From: Tachypleus tridentatus
Taxonomy: Eukaryota; Arthropoda; Merostomata; Xiphosura; Limulidae
Direction: 5' to 3'
DNA: 64,000 bases
Assembly (NCBI RefSeq): GCF_004210375.1
Contig: NC_134833.1
Coordinates: 23,254,063-23,318,062, forward strand
The notes under the pieces were generated by a model, which worked only from the letters and a program-made list of their open reading frames with translations, was not told where the DNA came from and made no database searches. Shown here one piece after another: positions 1 through 12,969 of this stretch. Every line of letters starts with the position of its first letter. Position 1 is the first letter of the stretch. A program made the position numbers and the translations under genes.

Positions 1-43
1 ATTTTCCATCGTTGTTTTAATGAATATGACATATTTTCTGTTT

Positions 44-316
44 GTTTGTTTTTTAATTTCGCGCAAAACTACAAGAGGGCTATCTGCGCTAGCCGTACCT
101 AATTTAACAGTGTAAGACAAGAGGGAAGGCAGCTAGTCAACATCATCCACAGCCAACTCAAGGGCTACTCTTTTACCAACGAATAGTGGGATTGACTGTT
201 ACATTGTAACGCCAACACGGCTGAAAGGGCGAGCATGTTTGGTGTGACATGGATTTGAATTTGCGACCCTCATATTAAGAGTCGAGCTCCCTCGCCATCT
301 GGACATGCCGGGCCTA
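44..316 (-). mobile_element. SINE-1 copy
   Basis: Reverse-oriented tRNA-headed SINE. The tail complement (aatttcgcgcaaaactac) is on the left and the tRNA head (complement of GGCCCG..ATGTCC) on the right. The middle contains the family landmarks ctactcttttaccaacgaat and cggctgaaagggcgagcatg. It is diverged: ttgaatttgcgaccctca replaces the box B complement. Confidence 0.9.
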
Positions 317-601
317 CAGGCCCGTCTAACATATTTTTATCAACTTCCTTTTTTGTTTGGTTAACTACGTGTATACGTATAAATTTACTGTTTAGTTAAC
401 GTTTGTGTATATGTACACTTTAGGTTTTCAGGTGTAGCAAACCATTGGTTTCATCATATGTGAAATAGACACGTTTGTTACCTCAATCAAATATTTTTAA
501 GCCTCAATGTTGCAAGTTGTCTAGATATAATCACGTGCACAAAACAGGACTAGGGTTATAAAAATTAAAAACAATATTTACACAGTCAATTTATTTCAGC
601 T
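317..601. other. AT-rich unique DNA
   Basis: No open frame, repeat or RNA gene is recognisable between the SINE and the first satellite array. Confidence 0.6.
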
Positions 602-1319
602 ATGAGTACCTTGTTACTGAAGTATATACCCCAACTGTTGAGTACCTTGTTACTGAAGTATATACCCCAACTGTTGAGTACCTTGTTACTGAAGTATATA
701 CCCCAACTGTTGAGTACCTTGTTACTGAAGTATATACTTCAACCGTTGAGTACCTTGTTACTGAAGTATATACTTCAACTGTTGAGTACCTTGTTACTGA
801 AGTATATACCCCAACTGTTGAGTACCTTGTTACTGAAGTATATACCCCAACTGTTGAGTACCTTGTTACTGAAGTATATACTTCAACTGTTGAGTACCTT
901 GTTACTGAAGTATATACCCCAACTGTTGAGTACCTTGTTACTGAAGTATATACCCCAACTGTTGAGTACCTTGTTACTGAAGTATATACCCCAACTGTTG
1001 AGTACCTTGTTACTGAAGTATATACCCCAACTGTTGAGTACCTTGTTACTGAAGTATATACCCCAACTGTTGAGTACCCTGTATACTTTAATTGTTGAGT
1101 ACCTTGTTACTGAAGTATATACCCCAACTGTTGAGTACCTTGTTACTGAAGTATATACCCCAACTGTTGAGTACCTTGTTACTGAAGTGTATACTTTAAT
1201 TGTTGAGTACCTTGTTACAGAAGTATATACTTCAACTGTTGAGTACCTTGTTACTGAAGTATATACCCCAACTGTTGAGTACCTTGTTACTGAAGTATAT
1301 ATTTCAGTTATTGAGAAAC
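602..1319 (+). repeat. 36-bp satellite array S1 (~20 copies)
   Basis: Head-to-tail units beginning gagtaccttgttactgaag and ending ccccaactgtt, 36 bp each. One unit near 1073-1098 is shortened to about 25 bp, and this shifts the reading frame of the array. A minor variant has tacttcaac in place of taccccaac, creating the perfect 16-bp palindrome TGAAGTATATACTTCA. A 247-codon open frame over the array is only a consequence of 36 being a multiple of three and is not called a gene. Confidence 0.97.
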
Positions 1320-1777
1320 TATTCTCAGTGTTGTGTTTGTTATAAAACAGAACCGAAGACGTTTGTACAAAATTAAGTTTGTATGTATAAATATATATAT
1401 ATATATATAATAACTAGAGACCATAAAATCAAAAGACATCTGGCGGTAACATATTTTTCGTAAAAGTATTACTTTTCTGGTCGTGTTTTTTATGAATATT
1501 TAATAAAACAAAAAGAACAATAAACTAAGTACAACTATACTGTTGTTCTTCAGTCAGTTACAAACGATCTGAAACCATTTAATAGTGTAATCCAGGTAAT
1601 CAACACCAGCGTCACAGTTTGTTATACCTTACCCCTACAATAAGACAACATAACGATACTGGTTATTTATTAGAAGGAACTGAGAAGCGCCACCTAACGC
1701 TGTGGAAATAGTCTGGTGATCTAATTACATAGAGATTTGATAATAAGAATGGTGGTTAGTAAGGCTTAACCAGTTAA
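1320..1777. other. Unique AT-rich DNA with short (AT)n
   Basis: Contains a short (TA)n run at about 1388-1408. No coding signal seen. Confidence 0.6.
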
Positions 1778-2049
1778 TTGTTTGTTTGTTTGTTTTTGAA
1801 TTTCGCACAAAGCTACTCGAGGGCTATCTACGCTAGCCGTCCCTAATTTAGCAGTGTAAGACTAGAGGGAAGTCAGCTAGTCATCACCACCCACCGCCAA
1901 CTCTTTTACCAACGAATAGTGGGATTGACCGTAACATTATAACACCCGGACGGCTGAAAGGGCGAGCATGTTTGGCGCGACGGGAATGCGAACCCGTGAC
2001 CCTCAGATTACGAGCCGTACGCCTTAACATGCTTGACCATGCCGGGCTT
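1778..2049 (-). mobile_element. SINE-1 copy
   Basis: Full-length reverse-oriented SINE. The tail complement tttgtttgtttgtttttgaa is at the left and the head complement catgccgggctt at the right. It has the variant head with CAAGCATGTTAAGGCGTACGG in place of CCAGGTGGTTAAGG. Confidence 0.92.
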
Positions 2050-2299
2050 GACCAATTAATATAAACTTAAAACACTAACGTTGTCAACTAAACACAACAA
2101 CGATTAAACAACTTTGCTATAAACTGTTGCTCCCCCCTTTTTGCACGCCATGAAACCGTTTTATGTTCAGTTATTTCAACAAGGAAAATATCACTTAAAT
2201 TATTTTTCTGTCCAATGAATATTCTATATAGAAACGCTGTCAAATAATATGATAAACTAAGTGTCGAAATAAAATTTAAAAAAATCAAGACTGTGAAAT

Positions 2300-5200
2300 T
2301 CAGAACTCGTCTGTGTTGATTTAGTTTATAAAACTACAGAACTCATCCGTGTTGATTTAGTTTATAAAACTACAGAATTCATCTGTGTTGATTTAGTTTA
2401 TAAAACCAAATAACTCGTTTGTGTTGATTTAGTTTATAAAACTACAGAACTCATCTGTGTTGATTTAGTTTATAAAACCAAAGAACTCGTTTGTGTTGAT
2501 TTAGTTTATAAAACTACAGAACTCATCTGTGTTGATTTAGTTTATAAAACTACAGAAGTCATCCGTGTTGATTTAGTTTATAAAACTACAGAACTCATCT
2601 GTGTTGATTTAGTTTATAAAACCAAATAACTCGTTTGTGTTGATTTAGTTTATAAAACTACAGAACTCATCTGTGTTGATTTAGTTTATAAAACTACAGA
2701 ACTCATCTGTGTTGATTTAGTTTATAAAACCAACTAACTCGTTTGTGTTGATTTAGTTTATAAAACTACAGAACTCATCTGTGTTGATTTAGTTTATAAA
2801 GATACAGAACTTATCTGTGTTGATTTAGTTTATAAAACTACAGAACTCATCTGTGTTGATTTAGTTTATAAAATTACAGAACTCGTCTGTGTTGATTTAG
2901 TTTATAAAACTACAGAACTCGTCTGTGTTGATTTAGTTTATAAAACTACAGAACTCGTCTGTGTTGATTTAGTTTATAAAATTACAGAACTCATCTGTGT
3001 TGATTTAGTTTATAAAACCAAATAACTCGTTTGTGTTGATTTAGTTTATAAAACCAAAGAACTCGTTTGTGTTGATTTAGTTTATAAAACTACAGAACTC
3101 ATCTGTGTTAATTTAGTTTATAAAACTACAGAACTCATCTGTGTTGATTTAGTTTATAAAACCAAATAACTTGTTTGTGTTGATTTAGTTTATAAAACCA
3201 AATAACTCGTCTGTGTTGATTTAGTTTATAAAATTACAGAACTCGTCTGTGTTGATTTAGTTTATAAAACCAAAGAACTCGTTTGTGTTGATTTAGTTTA
3301 TAAAACTACAGAACTCATCTGTGTTGATTTAGTTTATAAAACCAAATAACTCGTTTGTGTTGATTTAGTTTATAAAACTACAGAACTCATCTGTGTTGAT
3401 TTAGTTTATAAAACTACAGAACTCATCTGTGTTGATTTAGTTTATAAAACCAACTAACTCGTTTGTGTTGATTTAGTTTATAAAACTACAGAACTCATCT
3501 GTGTTGATTTAGTTTATAAAGATACAGAACTTATCTGTGTTGATTTAGTTTATAAAACTACAGAACTCATCTGTGTTGATTTAGTTTATAAAATTACAGA
3601 ACTCGTCTGTGTTGATTTAGTTTATAAAACTACAGAACTCATCTGTGTTGATTTAGTTTATAAAACCAAATAACTCGTTTGTGTTGATTTAGTTTATAAA
3701 ACTACAGAACTCATCTGTGTTGATTTAGTTTATAAAACTACAGAACTCATCTGTGTTGATTTAGTTTATAAAACCAAATAACTCGTTTGTGTTGATTTAG
3801 TTTATAAAACCAAAGAACTCGTTTGTGTTGATTTAGTTTATAAAACTACAGAACTCATCTGTGTTGATTTAGTTTATAAAACTACAGAACTCATCTGTGT
3901 TGATTTAGTTTATAAAACCAAATAACTTGTTTGTGTTGATTTAGTTTATAAAACCAAAGAACTCGTCTGTGTTGATTTAGTTTATAAAATTACAGAACTC
4001 GTCTGTGTTGATTTAGTTTATAAAACTACAGAACTCGTCTGTGTTGATTTAGTTTATAAAGATACAGAACTTATCTGTGTTGATTTAGTTTATAAAACTA
4101 CAGAACTCATCTGTGTTGATTTAGTTTATAAAATTACAGAACTCGTTTGTGTTGATTTAGTTTATAAAACTACAGAACTCGTCTGTGTTGATTTAGTTTA
4201 TAAAACTACAGAACTCGTCTGTGTTGATTTAGTTTATAAAACTACAGAACTCATCTGTGTTGATTTAGTTTATAAAACCAAAGAACTCGTTTGTGTTGAT
4301 TTAGTTTATAAAACTACAGAACTCATCTGTGTTGATTTAGTTTATAAAACCAAAGAACTCGTTTGTGTTGATTTAGTTTATAAAACTACAGAACTCATCT
4401 GTGTTAATTTAGTTTATAAAACTACAGAAGTCGTCTGTGTCGATTTAGTTTATAAAACTACAGAAGTCGTCTGTGTCGATTTAGTTTATAAAACTACAGA
4501 ACTCGTCTGTGTTGATTTAGTTTATAAAATTACAGAACTCGTTTGTGTTGATTTAGTTTATAAAACTACAGAACTCATCTGTGTTGATTTAGTTTATAAA
4601 ACCAAATAACTCGTTTGTGTTGATTTAGTTTATAAAACTACAGAACTCATCTGTGTTGATTTAGTTTATAAAACCAAAGAACTCGTTTGTGTTGATTTAG
4701 TTTATAAAACTACAGAACTCATCTGTGTTAATTTAGTTTATAAAACTACAGAAGTCGTCTGTGTCGATTTAGTTTATAAAACTACAGAACTCGTCTGTGT
4801 TGATTTAGTTTATAAAATTACAGAACTCGTCTGTGTTGATTTAGTTTATAAAACTACAGAACTCGTTTGTGTTGATTTAGTTTATAAAACTACAGAACTC
4901 GTCTGTGTTGATTTAGTTTATAAAATTACAGAACTCGTCTGTGTTGATTTAGTTTATAAAACTACAGAACTAGGCTGTGTTGATTTAGTTTATAAAACTA
5001 CAGAGCTCATCTGGGTTGATTTAGTTTATAAAACTACAGAACTCGTCTGTGTTGATTTAGTTTATAAAATTACAGAACTCGTCTGTGTTGATTTAGTTTA
5101 TAAAACTACAGAACTCGTCTGTGTTGATTTAGTTTATAAAACTACAGAGCTCATCTGGGTTGATTTAGGTTATAAAACTACAGAACTCATTCGTGTTGAC

Positions 5201-5754
5201 TTAGTTTATAAAAGTACAGAACTCATCTGTGTCGATTTAGTTTATAAAACTACAGAACTCGTCTGTGTTGATTTAGTTTATAAAATTACAGAACTCGTTT
5301 GTGTTGATTTAGTTTATAAAACTACAGAACTCATCTGTGTTGATTTAGTTTATAAAACCAAATAACTCGTTTGTGTTGATTTAGTTTATAAAACCAAATA
5401 ACTCGTTTGTGTCGATTTAGTTTATAAAACTACAGAACTAGGCTGTGTTGATTTAGTTTATAAAACTACAGAGCTCATCTGGGTTGATTTAGTTTATAAA
5501 ACTACAGAACTCGTCTGTGTTGATTTAGTTTATAAAATTACAGAACTCGTCTGTGTTGATTTAGTTCATAAAACTACAGAACTCGTCTGTGTTGATTTAG
5601 TTTATAAAACTACAGAGCTCATCTGGGTTGATTTAGGTTATAAAACCACAGAACTCATTCGTGTTGACTTAGTTTATAAAAGTACAGAACTCATCTGTGT
5701 CGATTTAGTTTATAAAACTACAGAACTCATCTGTGTCGATTTAGTTTATAAAAC
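2300..5754 (+). repeat. 36-bp satellite array S2 (~96 copies) with higher-order repeats
   Basis: The unit is actcatctgtgttgatttag followed by tttataaaactacaga, 36 bp. Variant classes differ at aactcatctg/aactcgtctg/taactcgtttg and at aaactaca/aaaccaaa/aaattaca/gataca. The variants recur in order. Bases 2581-2880 are identical to 3301-3600 (offset 720 = 20 units), and about 4972-5240 is nearly identical to 5440-5708 (offset 468 = 13 units). This shows local duplication of multi-unit blocks. All frames are interrupted and no protein is proposed. Confidence 0.97.
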
Positions 5755-6614
5755 AATCAAATAATTACATTTGCGTCTTACGTTTGGTTAGTGCTAATTG
5801 TACTAAAATCTCTTTGAAGTACTTTTTTTATAGTTGCTTTTCCTAGAAACAAATCCGCGAGTTTTCACCGTAATGATCACTTTGATGAGATAAACTAAAC
5901 CACGAGGTTTATCTTGCATTACAGGGTGACGAATCAGTTGCTAAAGTGATGCTTTGTAACAGCTATCTGTTGGTCAGTTCGTCTAAATTAAGTGTTTATG
6001 ACAACATCAGTTTATCTTTATCTCAATGTGTACCAGAACAGTTAAACAGTGTTGCACAAAACTAATCACTAAATTTGTTGTATGTCCATTGACGAGTTGT
6101 TAAGATAAGATGAAAACGTTCCATTTTTCTTTGTGTATAGGGTTATAAATTCATCAATTACGTTAGTAGCTCAACGTGCAATTAAACTTACATGAGACAG
6201 CGTTATTTTTATATATACGTATTAGTGAGGGTACAGAGGTAATAAATCAGGAATTTCATATAAACTATTATTTAAGCGATTAACCTCTTGCTTATAATTA
6301 TTTAAAAAAAGGGCCGCCGAACAAAGTTAATATCTTGTAACTCACTAACACTAATACCAAAACAAGTTTATCGTATCTGAAAGATACATTATGTTTGTGT
6401 TAGCAATGCTCATTGTACGTGTCATTACATTTTTACTCACACGTATGGAATGACCCACATTCTACGTAGTAATGGAGATGTGGAGATTCAGATATCTGTT
6501 TGTTTGTTTGTTTTTTCCTATTAATTGAAGCGAGTTCACCTGCGTATGTGTTACATGCATTGTGAAAAGTGGAAATGTTTGTTAGAAAATAATAGTTTAC
6601 TATAATTTGTCGGT
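5755..6614. other. Unique AT-rich spacer
   Basis: About 860 bases between satellites S2 and S3. No open frame of note, no recognised mobile element and no RNA gene. Confidence 0.6.
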
Positions 6615-6860
6615 TAAGTCATTCTATTTGCAATCTGCCAGTCGCGAGTTCACAACCCTTCATCGAATACACTTATCCTTTCCACATCGTGGGCGTCATA
6701 ATGTGACGGTCAGTTTTAGTTGCTCTTTGGTAATAGAGTAGCCCAAAAATTGGTGATGGATGATGTCAACTAGCTGCCTTCATTGTAACCTATCACTGTT
6801 AGATTAGGGACGGCTAGCACAAATAGTTTTCGAGTAGCTTTAAGTTCAAACTGACCAAGA
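6615..6860 (+). mobile_element. Degenerate SINE-1 copy
   Basis: Diverged forward copy. Recognisable blocks are cgtgggcgtcataatgtgac, gtaatagagtagcccaaaaa, caactagctgcctt and tagattagggacggctagca. The tRNA head is barely recognisable, so this looks like an old insertion. Confidence 0.75.
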
Positions 6861-6907
6861 CGATTTATAAAGCACAAAACACAAACACACATTCTTAAAT
6901 GATTAAT

Positions 6908-9900
6908 AACCAGTGTCAGGTAGTACACTGTGATATTAACTATGTTAAGTGTTAGGTAGTACACTGTAATATTAACTATATTAAGTGTTAGGTAGTACAC
7001 TGTAATATTAACTATATTAAGTGTCAGGTAGTACACTGTAATATTAACTATATTAAGTGTCAGGTAGTACACTGTAATATTAACTATATTAAGTGTCAGG
7101 TAGTACACTGTAATATTAACTATATTAAGTGTTAGGTAGTACATTATAATTCTAACTATACCCAATGTTAGGTAGTACATTATAATACTAACTATACCCA
7201 ATGTTAGGTAGTACATTATAATACTAGCTATACCCAATGTTAGGTAGTACATTATAATACTAGCTATACCCAATGTTAGGTAGTACATTATAATTCTAAC
7301 TATACCGAAAGTTAGGTAGTACATTATAATACTAGCTATACCCAATGTTAGGTAGTACATTATAATACTAGGTATACCCAATGTAAGGTAGTACATTATA
7401 ATACTAACTATACCCAATGTTAGGTAGTACATTATAATACTAACTATACCCAATGTTAGGTAGTACATTATAATACTAACTATACCCAATGTTAGGTAGT
7501 ACATTATAATACTAGCTATACCCAATGTTAGGTAGTACATTATAATTCTAACTATACCCAATGTTAGGTAGTACATTATAATACTAACTATACCCAATGT
7601 TAGGTAGTACATTATAATACTAGGTATACCCAATGTAAGGTAGTACATTATAATACTAACTATACCCAATGTTAGGTAGTACATTATAATTCTAACTATA
7701 CCCAATATTAGGTAGTACATTATAACTCTAACTATACCCAATGTTAGGTAGTACATTATAATTCTAACTATACCCAATGTTAGGTAGTACATTATAACTC
7801 TAACTATACCCAATGTTAGGTAGTACATTATAATACTAGGTATACCCAATGTAAGGTAGTACATTATAATACTAACTATACCCAATGTTAGGTAGTACAT
7901 TATAATTCTAACTATACCCAATGTTAGGTAGTACATTATAATACTAACTATACCCAATATTAGGTAGTACATTATAATACTAGGTATACCCAATGTAAGG
8001 TAGTACATTATAATACTAACTATACCCAATATTAGGTAGTACATTATAATACTAGGTATACCCAATGTAAGGTAGTACATTATAATACTAACTATACCCA
8101 ATGTTAGGTAGTACATTATAATTCTAACTATACCCAATGTTAGGTAGTGCATTATAATTCTAACTATACCCAATGTTAGGTAGTACATTATAATACTAAC
8201 TATACCCAATGTTAGGTAGTGCATTATAATTCTAACTATACCCAATGTTAGGTAGTACATTATAATACTAACTATACCCAATATTAGGTAGTACATTATA
8301 ATACTAGGTATACCCAATGTAAGGTAGTACATTATAATACTAACTATACCCAATATTAGGTAGTACATTATAATACTAGGTATACCCAATGTAAGGTAGT
8401 ACATTATAATACTAACTATACCCAATGTTAGGTAGTACATTATAATTCTAACGATATCCAATGTTAGGTAGTACATTATAATTCTAACTATACCCAATGT
8501 TAGGTAGTGCATTATAATTCTAACTATACCCAATGTTAGGTAGTACATTATAATACTAACTATACCCAATGTTAGGTAGTACATTATAATACTAACTATA
8601 CCCAATGTTAGGTAGTACATTATAATACTAACTATACCCAATGTTAGGTAGTACATTATAATACTAACTATACCCAATGTTAGGTAGTACATTATAATAC
8701 TAACTATACCCAATGTTAGGTAGTACATTATAATACTAACTATACCCAATGTTAGGTAGTACATTATAATACTAACTATACCCAATGTTAGGTAGTACAT
8801 TATAATTCTAACTATACCCAATGTTAGGTAGTACATTATAATTCTAACTATACCCAATGTTAGGTAGTACATTATAATTCTAACTATACCCAATGTTAGG
8901 TAGTACATTATAATTCTAACTATACCCAATGTTAGGTAGTACATTATAATACTAACTATACCCAATGTTAGGTAGTACATTATAATTCTAACTATACCCA
9001 ATGTTAGGTAGTACATTATAATACTAACTATACCCAATGTTAGGTAGTACATTATAATTCTAACTATACCCAATGTTAGGTAGTACATTATAACTCTAAC
9101 TATACCCAATGTTAGGTAGTACATTATAATACTAACTATACCCAATGTTAGGTAGTACATTATAATTCTAACTATACCCAATGTTAGGTAGTACATTATA
9201 ATACTAACTATACCCAATGTTAGGTAGTACATTTATAATACTAACTATACCCAATGTTAGGTAGTACATTATAATACTAACTATACCCAATGTTAGGTAG
9301 TACATTATAATTCTAACTATACCCAATGTTAGGTAGTACATTATAATTCTAACTATACCCAATGTTAGGTAGTACATTATAATACTAACTATACCCAATG
9401 TTAGGTAGTACATTATAATACTAACTATACCCAATGTTAGGTAGTACATTATAATACTAACTATACCCAATGTTAGGTAGTACATTATAATACTAACTAT
9501 ACCCAATGTTAGGTAGTACATTATAATTCTAACTATACCCAATGTTAGGTAGTACATTATAATTCTAACTATACCCAATGTTAGGTAGTACATTATAATA
9601 CTAACTATACCCAATGTTAGGTAGTACATTATAATACTAACTATACCCAATGTTAGGTAGTACATTATAATTCTAACTATACCCAATGTTAGGTAGTACA
9701 TTATAATACTAACTATACCCAATGTTAGGTAGTACATTATAATACTAACTATACCCAATGTTAGGTAGTACATTATAATACTAACTATACCCAATGTTAG
9801 GTAGTACATTATAATTCTAACTATACCCAATGTTAGGTAGTACATTATAATACTAACTATACCCAATATTAGGTAGTACATTATAATACTAACATATTGT

Positions 9901-10051
9901 ACTAACTATACCCAATGTTACATAGTACATTATAATACTAGCTATACCCAATGTTAGGTAGTACATTATAATTCTATCTATACCCAATGTTAGGTAGTAC
10001 ATTATAATTCTAACTATACCCAGTATTAGGTAGTACATTATAATATTAACG
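6908..10051 (+). repeat. 36-bp satellite array S3 (~87 copies)
   Basis: The unit is aggtagtacattataatact followed by aactatacccaatgtt, 36 bp. The first ~6 copies (6911-7132) form a distinct subfamily with cactgtaatattaactatat. Later copies alternate variants (attctaac, actagc, actaggtatacccaatgtaa). A one-base insertion near 9232 (acatttataata) shifts the frame. The minus strand is stop-free for long distances (820 and 225 codons) because the 12-residue translation of the unit has no stop. This is not treated as a gene. Confidence 0.97.
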
Positions 10052-11327
10052 TTAAAAGATAAACGAAACAATTTGTCTCTATTTGGTTATTATAAGCTAT
10101 AAAAAGAACCATTTGACTAGCACGTGACAGAGGAAAGTTATAATACCTAAATTCGTTGAAGCAAATAGATAATTTCACCTGATTAAGAATTGCTATTGGT
10201 ATTTGTAATTGTTTTTAAATGTAACGAGATACACGGATGAGATAGCTTTGATAATGTACTGTCTATTTTTTACATGACTGGAGATAATGGTAACTGAAAA
10301 GTTTGATACAATATCAGTGAGTCATTCAAGTTACCCCAAATATAAGTATATAATACAATTATATGTTCTGTGAAGCAACGAGTGAATTCAAAGGAGAAGA
10401 TGACGTAATATTTTAACCACACTACATCTGTTATATACAGCATCGATAGGACCTTTCGCAGAATACCAGGGCTTTCTCTGTGTGTGTGTGTGTGTCTATT
10501 TATATATATTAGTATGTTATAGCCTATGAGCAAGCTAAAACAAAAATAAATTAAAAATAATAAACAAAAAACGCTGCACTAATTAATAATATGGCAAAGT
10601 ACAAGCTATAATACGGGATATAAAATGTACCCTAGGGTTTGGAAGTTTCTGCACAAGTACGACCCACATAGCGGTGGGAATACACTGTCTATCAGTTATA
10701 GCCTCCATTCGCCAGTCACACATAAAGAAATAAAATAGAAGAGTAACAATAGATGTAGAATTAGAAACTAGGAGAGCGAGATGTGGGTGCTCAAGCTGAC
10801 AACGTCCCCATCTATATCATCCCTCACTTCCCGCAGACAGTTGTGGAAAGGAAACTGCTCTCCAAAGTAAATAAAGAAAAAAATTAATTGCAAAATGAAG
10901 AGAAGAAAATTTAGTTAATTATTTGTGGGTAAGTAGGTTAAAAACTTATCTCTCTTGAAGTGAACATTCGTACCTCTATTATAGTAGAAAGGCACTAATT
11001 AGTAGCTCAGTAAACGAATTATACTAGTGTGAAGAGTCCCATCCAGTTATCTATATGAACTAGTATAGCACCCAAACACCACTGAACTGTGATGGTGTTT
11101 GTCAGGCTACCCAAGAGAATTGTAGTTATTTTCACTGTTAGTTAAACCATTTACTAATCTGTTTTATATGATACAATTTAATAAAACATTACATTCTTTA
11201 TTTTAACAGTGATTATTTATGTTATTGGAAATAACTTTACTATTTCTCACAAAAAAAAATGGCGAACCAGAAACATGGCTTCTTCTTTCTGGAGCGGATG
11301 GATATAAGATACATTTTTAGTGTATGT
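10052..11327. other. Intergenic DNA, no gene seen
   Basis: Unique AT-rich sequence with a short (GT)n microsatellite at about 10481-10495. The 87-codon minus-strand open frame here crosses the microsatellite and has no protein-like features. Confidence 0.6.
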
Positions 11328-11606
11328 GCACATAATATGGTCAGGTGGATTAAGGCGTGCGACTCGTAACCTGAGGGTCGCGGGTTCGAATTCCCGTTGC
11401 ATCAAAACCTGCTCGCCCTTTCAGCCGTGGGGGCGTTATAATGTGACGGTCAATACCACTATTCGTTGGTAAAATAGTAGTCCAAGAGTTGGCGGTGGGT
11501 GGTTATGACTAGCTGCCTACCCTCTAGTCTTATACTGCTAAATTAGGAACGGCTAGCGCAGATAGCCCTCGTGTAGCGTTGCGCGAAATTAAAAACGAAC
11601 AAACAA
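11328..11606 (+). mobile_element. SINE-1 copy with extra tail fragments
   Basis: Forward SINE with ctcgtaacctgagggtcgcg and ggttcgaattccc (box B region), ending gcgcgaaattaaaaacgaac. It is followed by two further partial tails: gataaaccttgtataacctt..caaaaacaaac (about 11610-11670), and a more degenerate one ending gtacgaagttcaaaac (about 11695-11763). This suggests serial insertion or duplication of SINE 3' ends. Confidence 0.88.
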
Positions 11607-11765
11607 TCTGGGACGACTAGTGCTGATAAACCTTGTATAACCTTGTGCGAAATTCAAAAACAAACAAAAACAAGTCATGCTATTCATTAGGTGTCTTCGT
11701 TGCAGTCTGTCACTGCTAAACGAGGAAAGGCTAGCATGGTAGCATTGTACGAAGTTCAAAACAAT

Positions 11766-12640
11766 GTACCAATACAAAACTTTTCCTCAGATCATTTCCG
11801 GAATATTGCAGTAGAGACCACAGGATGTAGAATGCGTTGACTACCAATGATTGCAAATGGAATGGAAGATATAGGAAATAAACGTAATTCACAAAAGAAT
11901 GAAATCTGGGCTAAAGAATGACGTAATTTCAACCATAATCCAGTGATTGTGGTGCTATCTGGGGCGTTTGGGGAAGTTTCGCTGTTTGTAGTATAGATAT
12001 GATCCATGTATGTTGATATTATCATGTGAATACGTCTACATATTAAACGGCCTCTATATCTCTTACTAAGTAAATAAAATTAGTTAAAAAGATACAAACA
12101 ATCAATATAGAGGTCGCTTTTATTTTTGTTAAACAAGGCACATTATTTTTCTGTATTTTACTTCATCAGAAATACATAATAAATCAGTGCCTCGTGTACC
12201 AATTGATTAATTACGCATTTTTTAAAAATATATCGAGTACACACGCGAAATCTAGGTGAAACGAATAGTTCTGGTTTCTGCTACCATGTATTCATCACTC
12301 TTACAAATAATATTTTTTAAAATATATATAAATATAAAAAGATTTTTCAGTTTCAGTATTTGTATTACTTTTTTTTACTAAATTAAAGACCGATTTCTCA
12401 GATAACCCTCGTGTAGATTTACGCGAAATTCAAACAAAACTTAATAATACATAATCTCACCTAATTAAATTTGTATGCAGTTATTCTAGACGACTTTATC
12501 CCGTTTTTCAGTTGCTTAGTATCGTAGGTTTATTCATACAAGTTGTTTCTCTGTTTGTATTTAAGGATTAGAGAAAACAATGCTAAAACATATCTTTTTT
12601 GAAACAAATGTTTCAGCTTATTACCCGTTCCTACCAGAGC
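11766..12640. other. Unique DNA with a SINE-1 tail fragment
   Basis: No convincing gene. A 3' SINE-1 fragment (cagataaccctcgtgtagat..gcgaaattcaaac) lies at about 12390-12440. A short inverted repeat (ggcctctatat ... atatagaggtc) spans about 12048-12117. Confidence 0.55.
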
Positions 12641-12916
12641 GGGCTCGGCATGGCCAGGTGGGTTAAGACGTTCGACTCGTAATCCGAGGGTCACGGGTTC
12701 GAATCCCCGTCGCACCAAACATGCTCGCCTTTTCAGCCGTGTGGTCATTATAATATTACTGTCAATCCAATTATTCGTTGGTAAAAAAGTAGCTCAAGAG
12801 TTGGCGGTGGGTGGTGATGACAAGCTGCCTTCCCTCTAGTCTTACACTGCTAAATCAGGGACGGCTAGCGCAGATAGCCCTCGAGTAGCGTTGCGCGAAA
12901 TTCAAAAACAAACCCA
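12641..12916 (+). mobile_element. SINE-1 copy
   Basis: Near full-length forward copy, from ggctcggcatggccaggtgg to gcgaaattcaaaaacaaac. Box B is intact (GGGTTCGAATCCCC). The anticodon-loop-like CTCGTAA resembles tRNA-Thr(CGT). Confidence 0.95.
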
Positions 12917-12969
12917 TCAGAGCCAATGGTACGTTTACGGGTTTAAAAGGCTAAAATTCGGGATTCCAC

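Noticed and set aside
602-1345. 247-codon plus-strand frame
   Set aside because: Translation of satellite S1; the frame switches at the shortened unit and continues in another reading of the same repeat.
6770-9232. 820-codon minus-strand frame
   Set aside because: By-product of the stop-free 36-bp unit of S3; its C-terminal part runs into a decayed SINE. No unique coding sequence.
12641-12720. Possible tRNA-Thr genes at each SINE-1 head
   Set aside because: Heads resemble tRNA-Thr(CGT) but continue into the SINE body, have poor acceptor pairing and occur in many diverged copies; they are SINE promoters, not functional tRNA genes.
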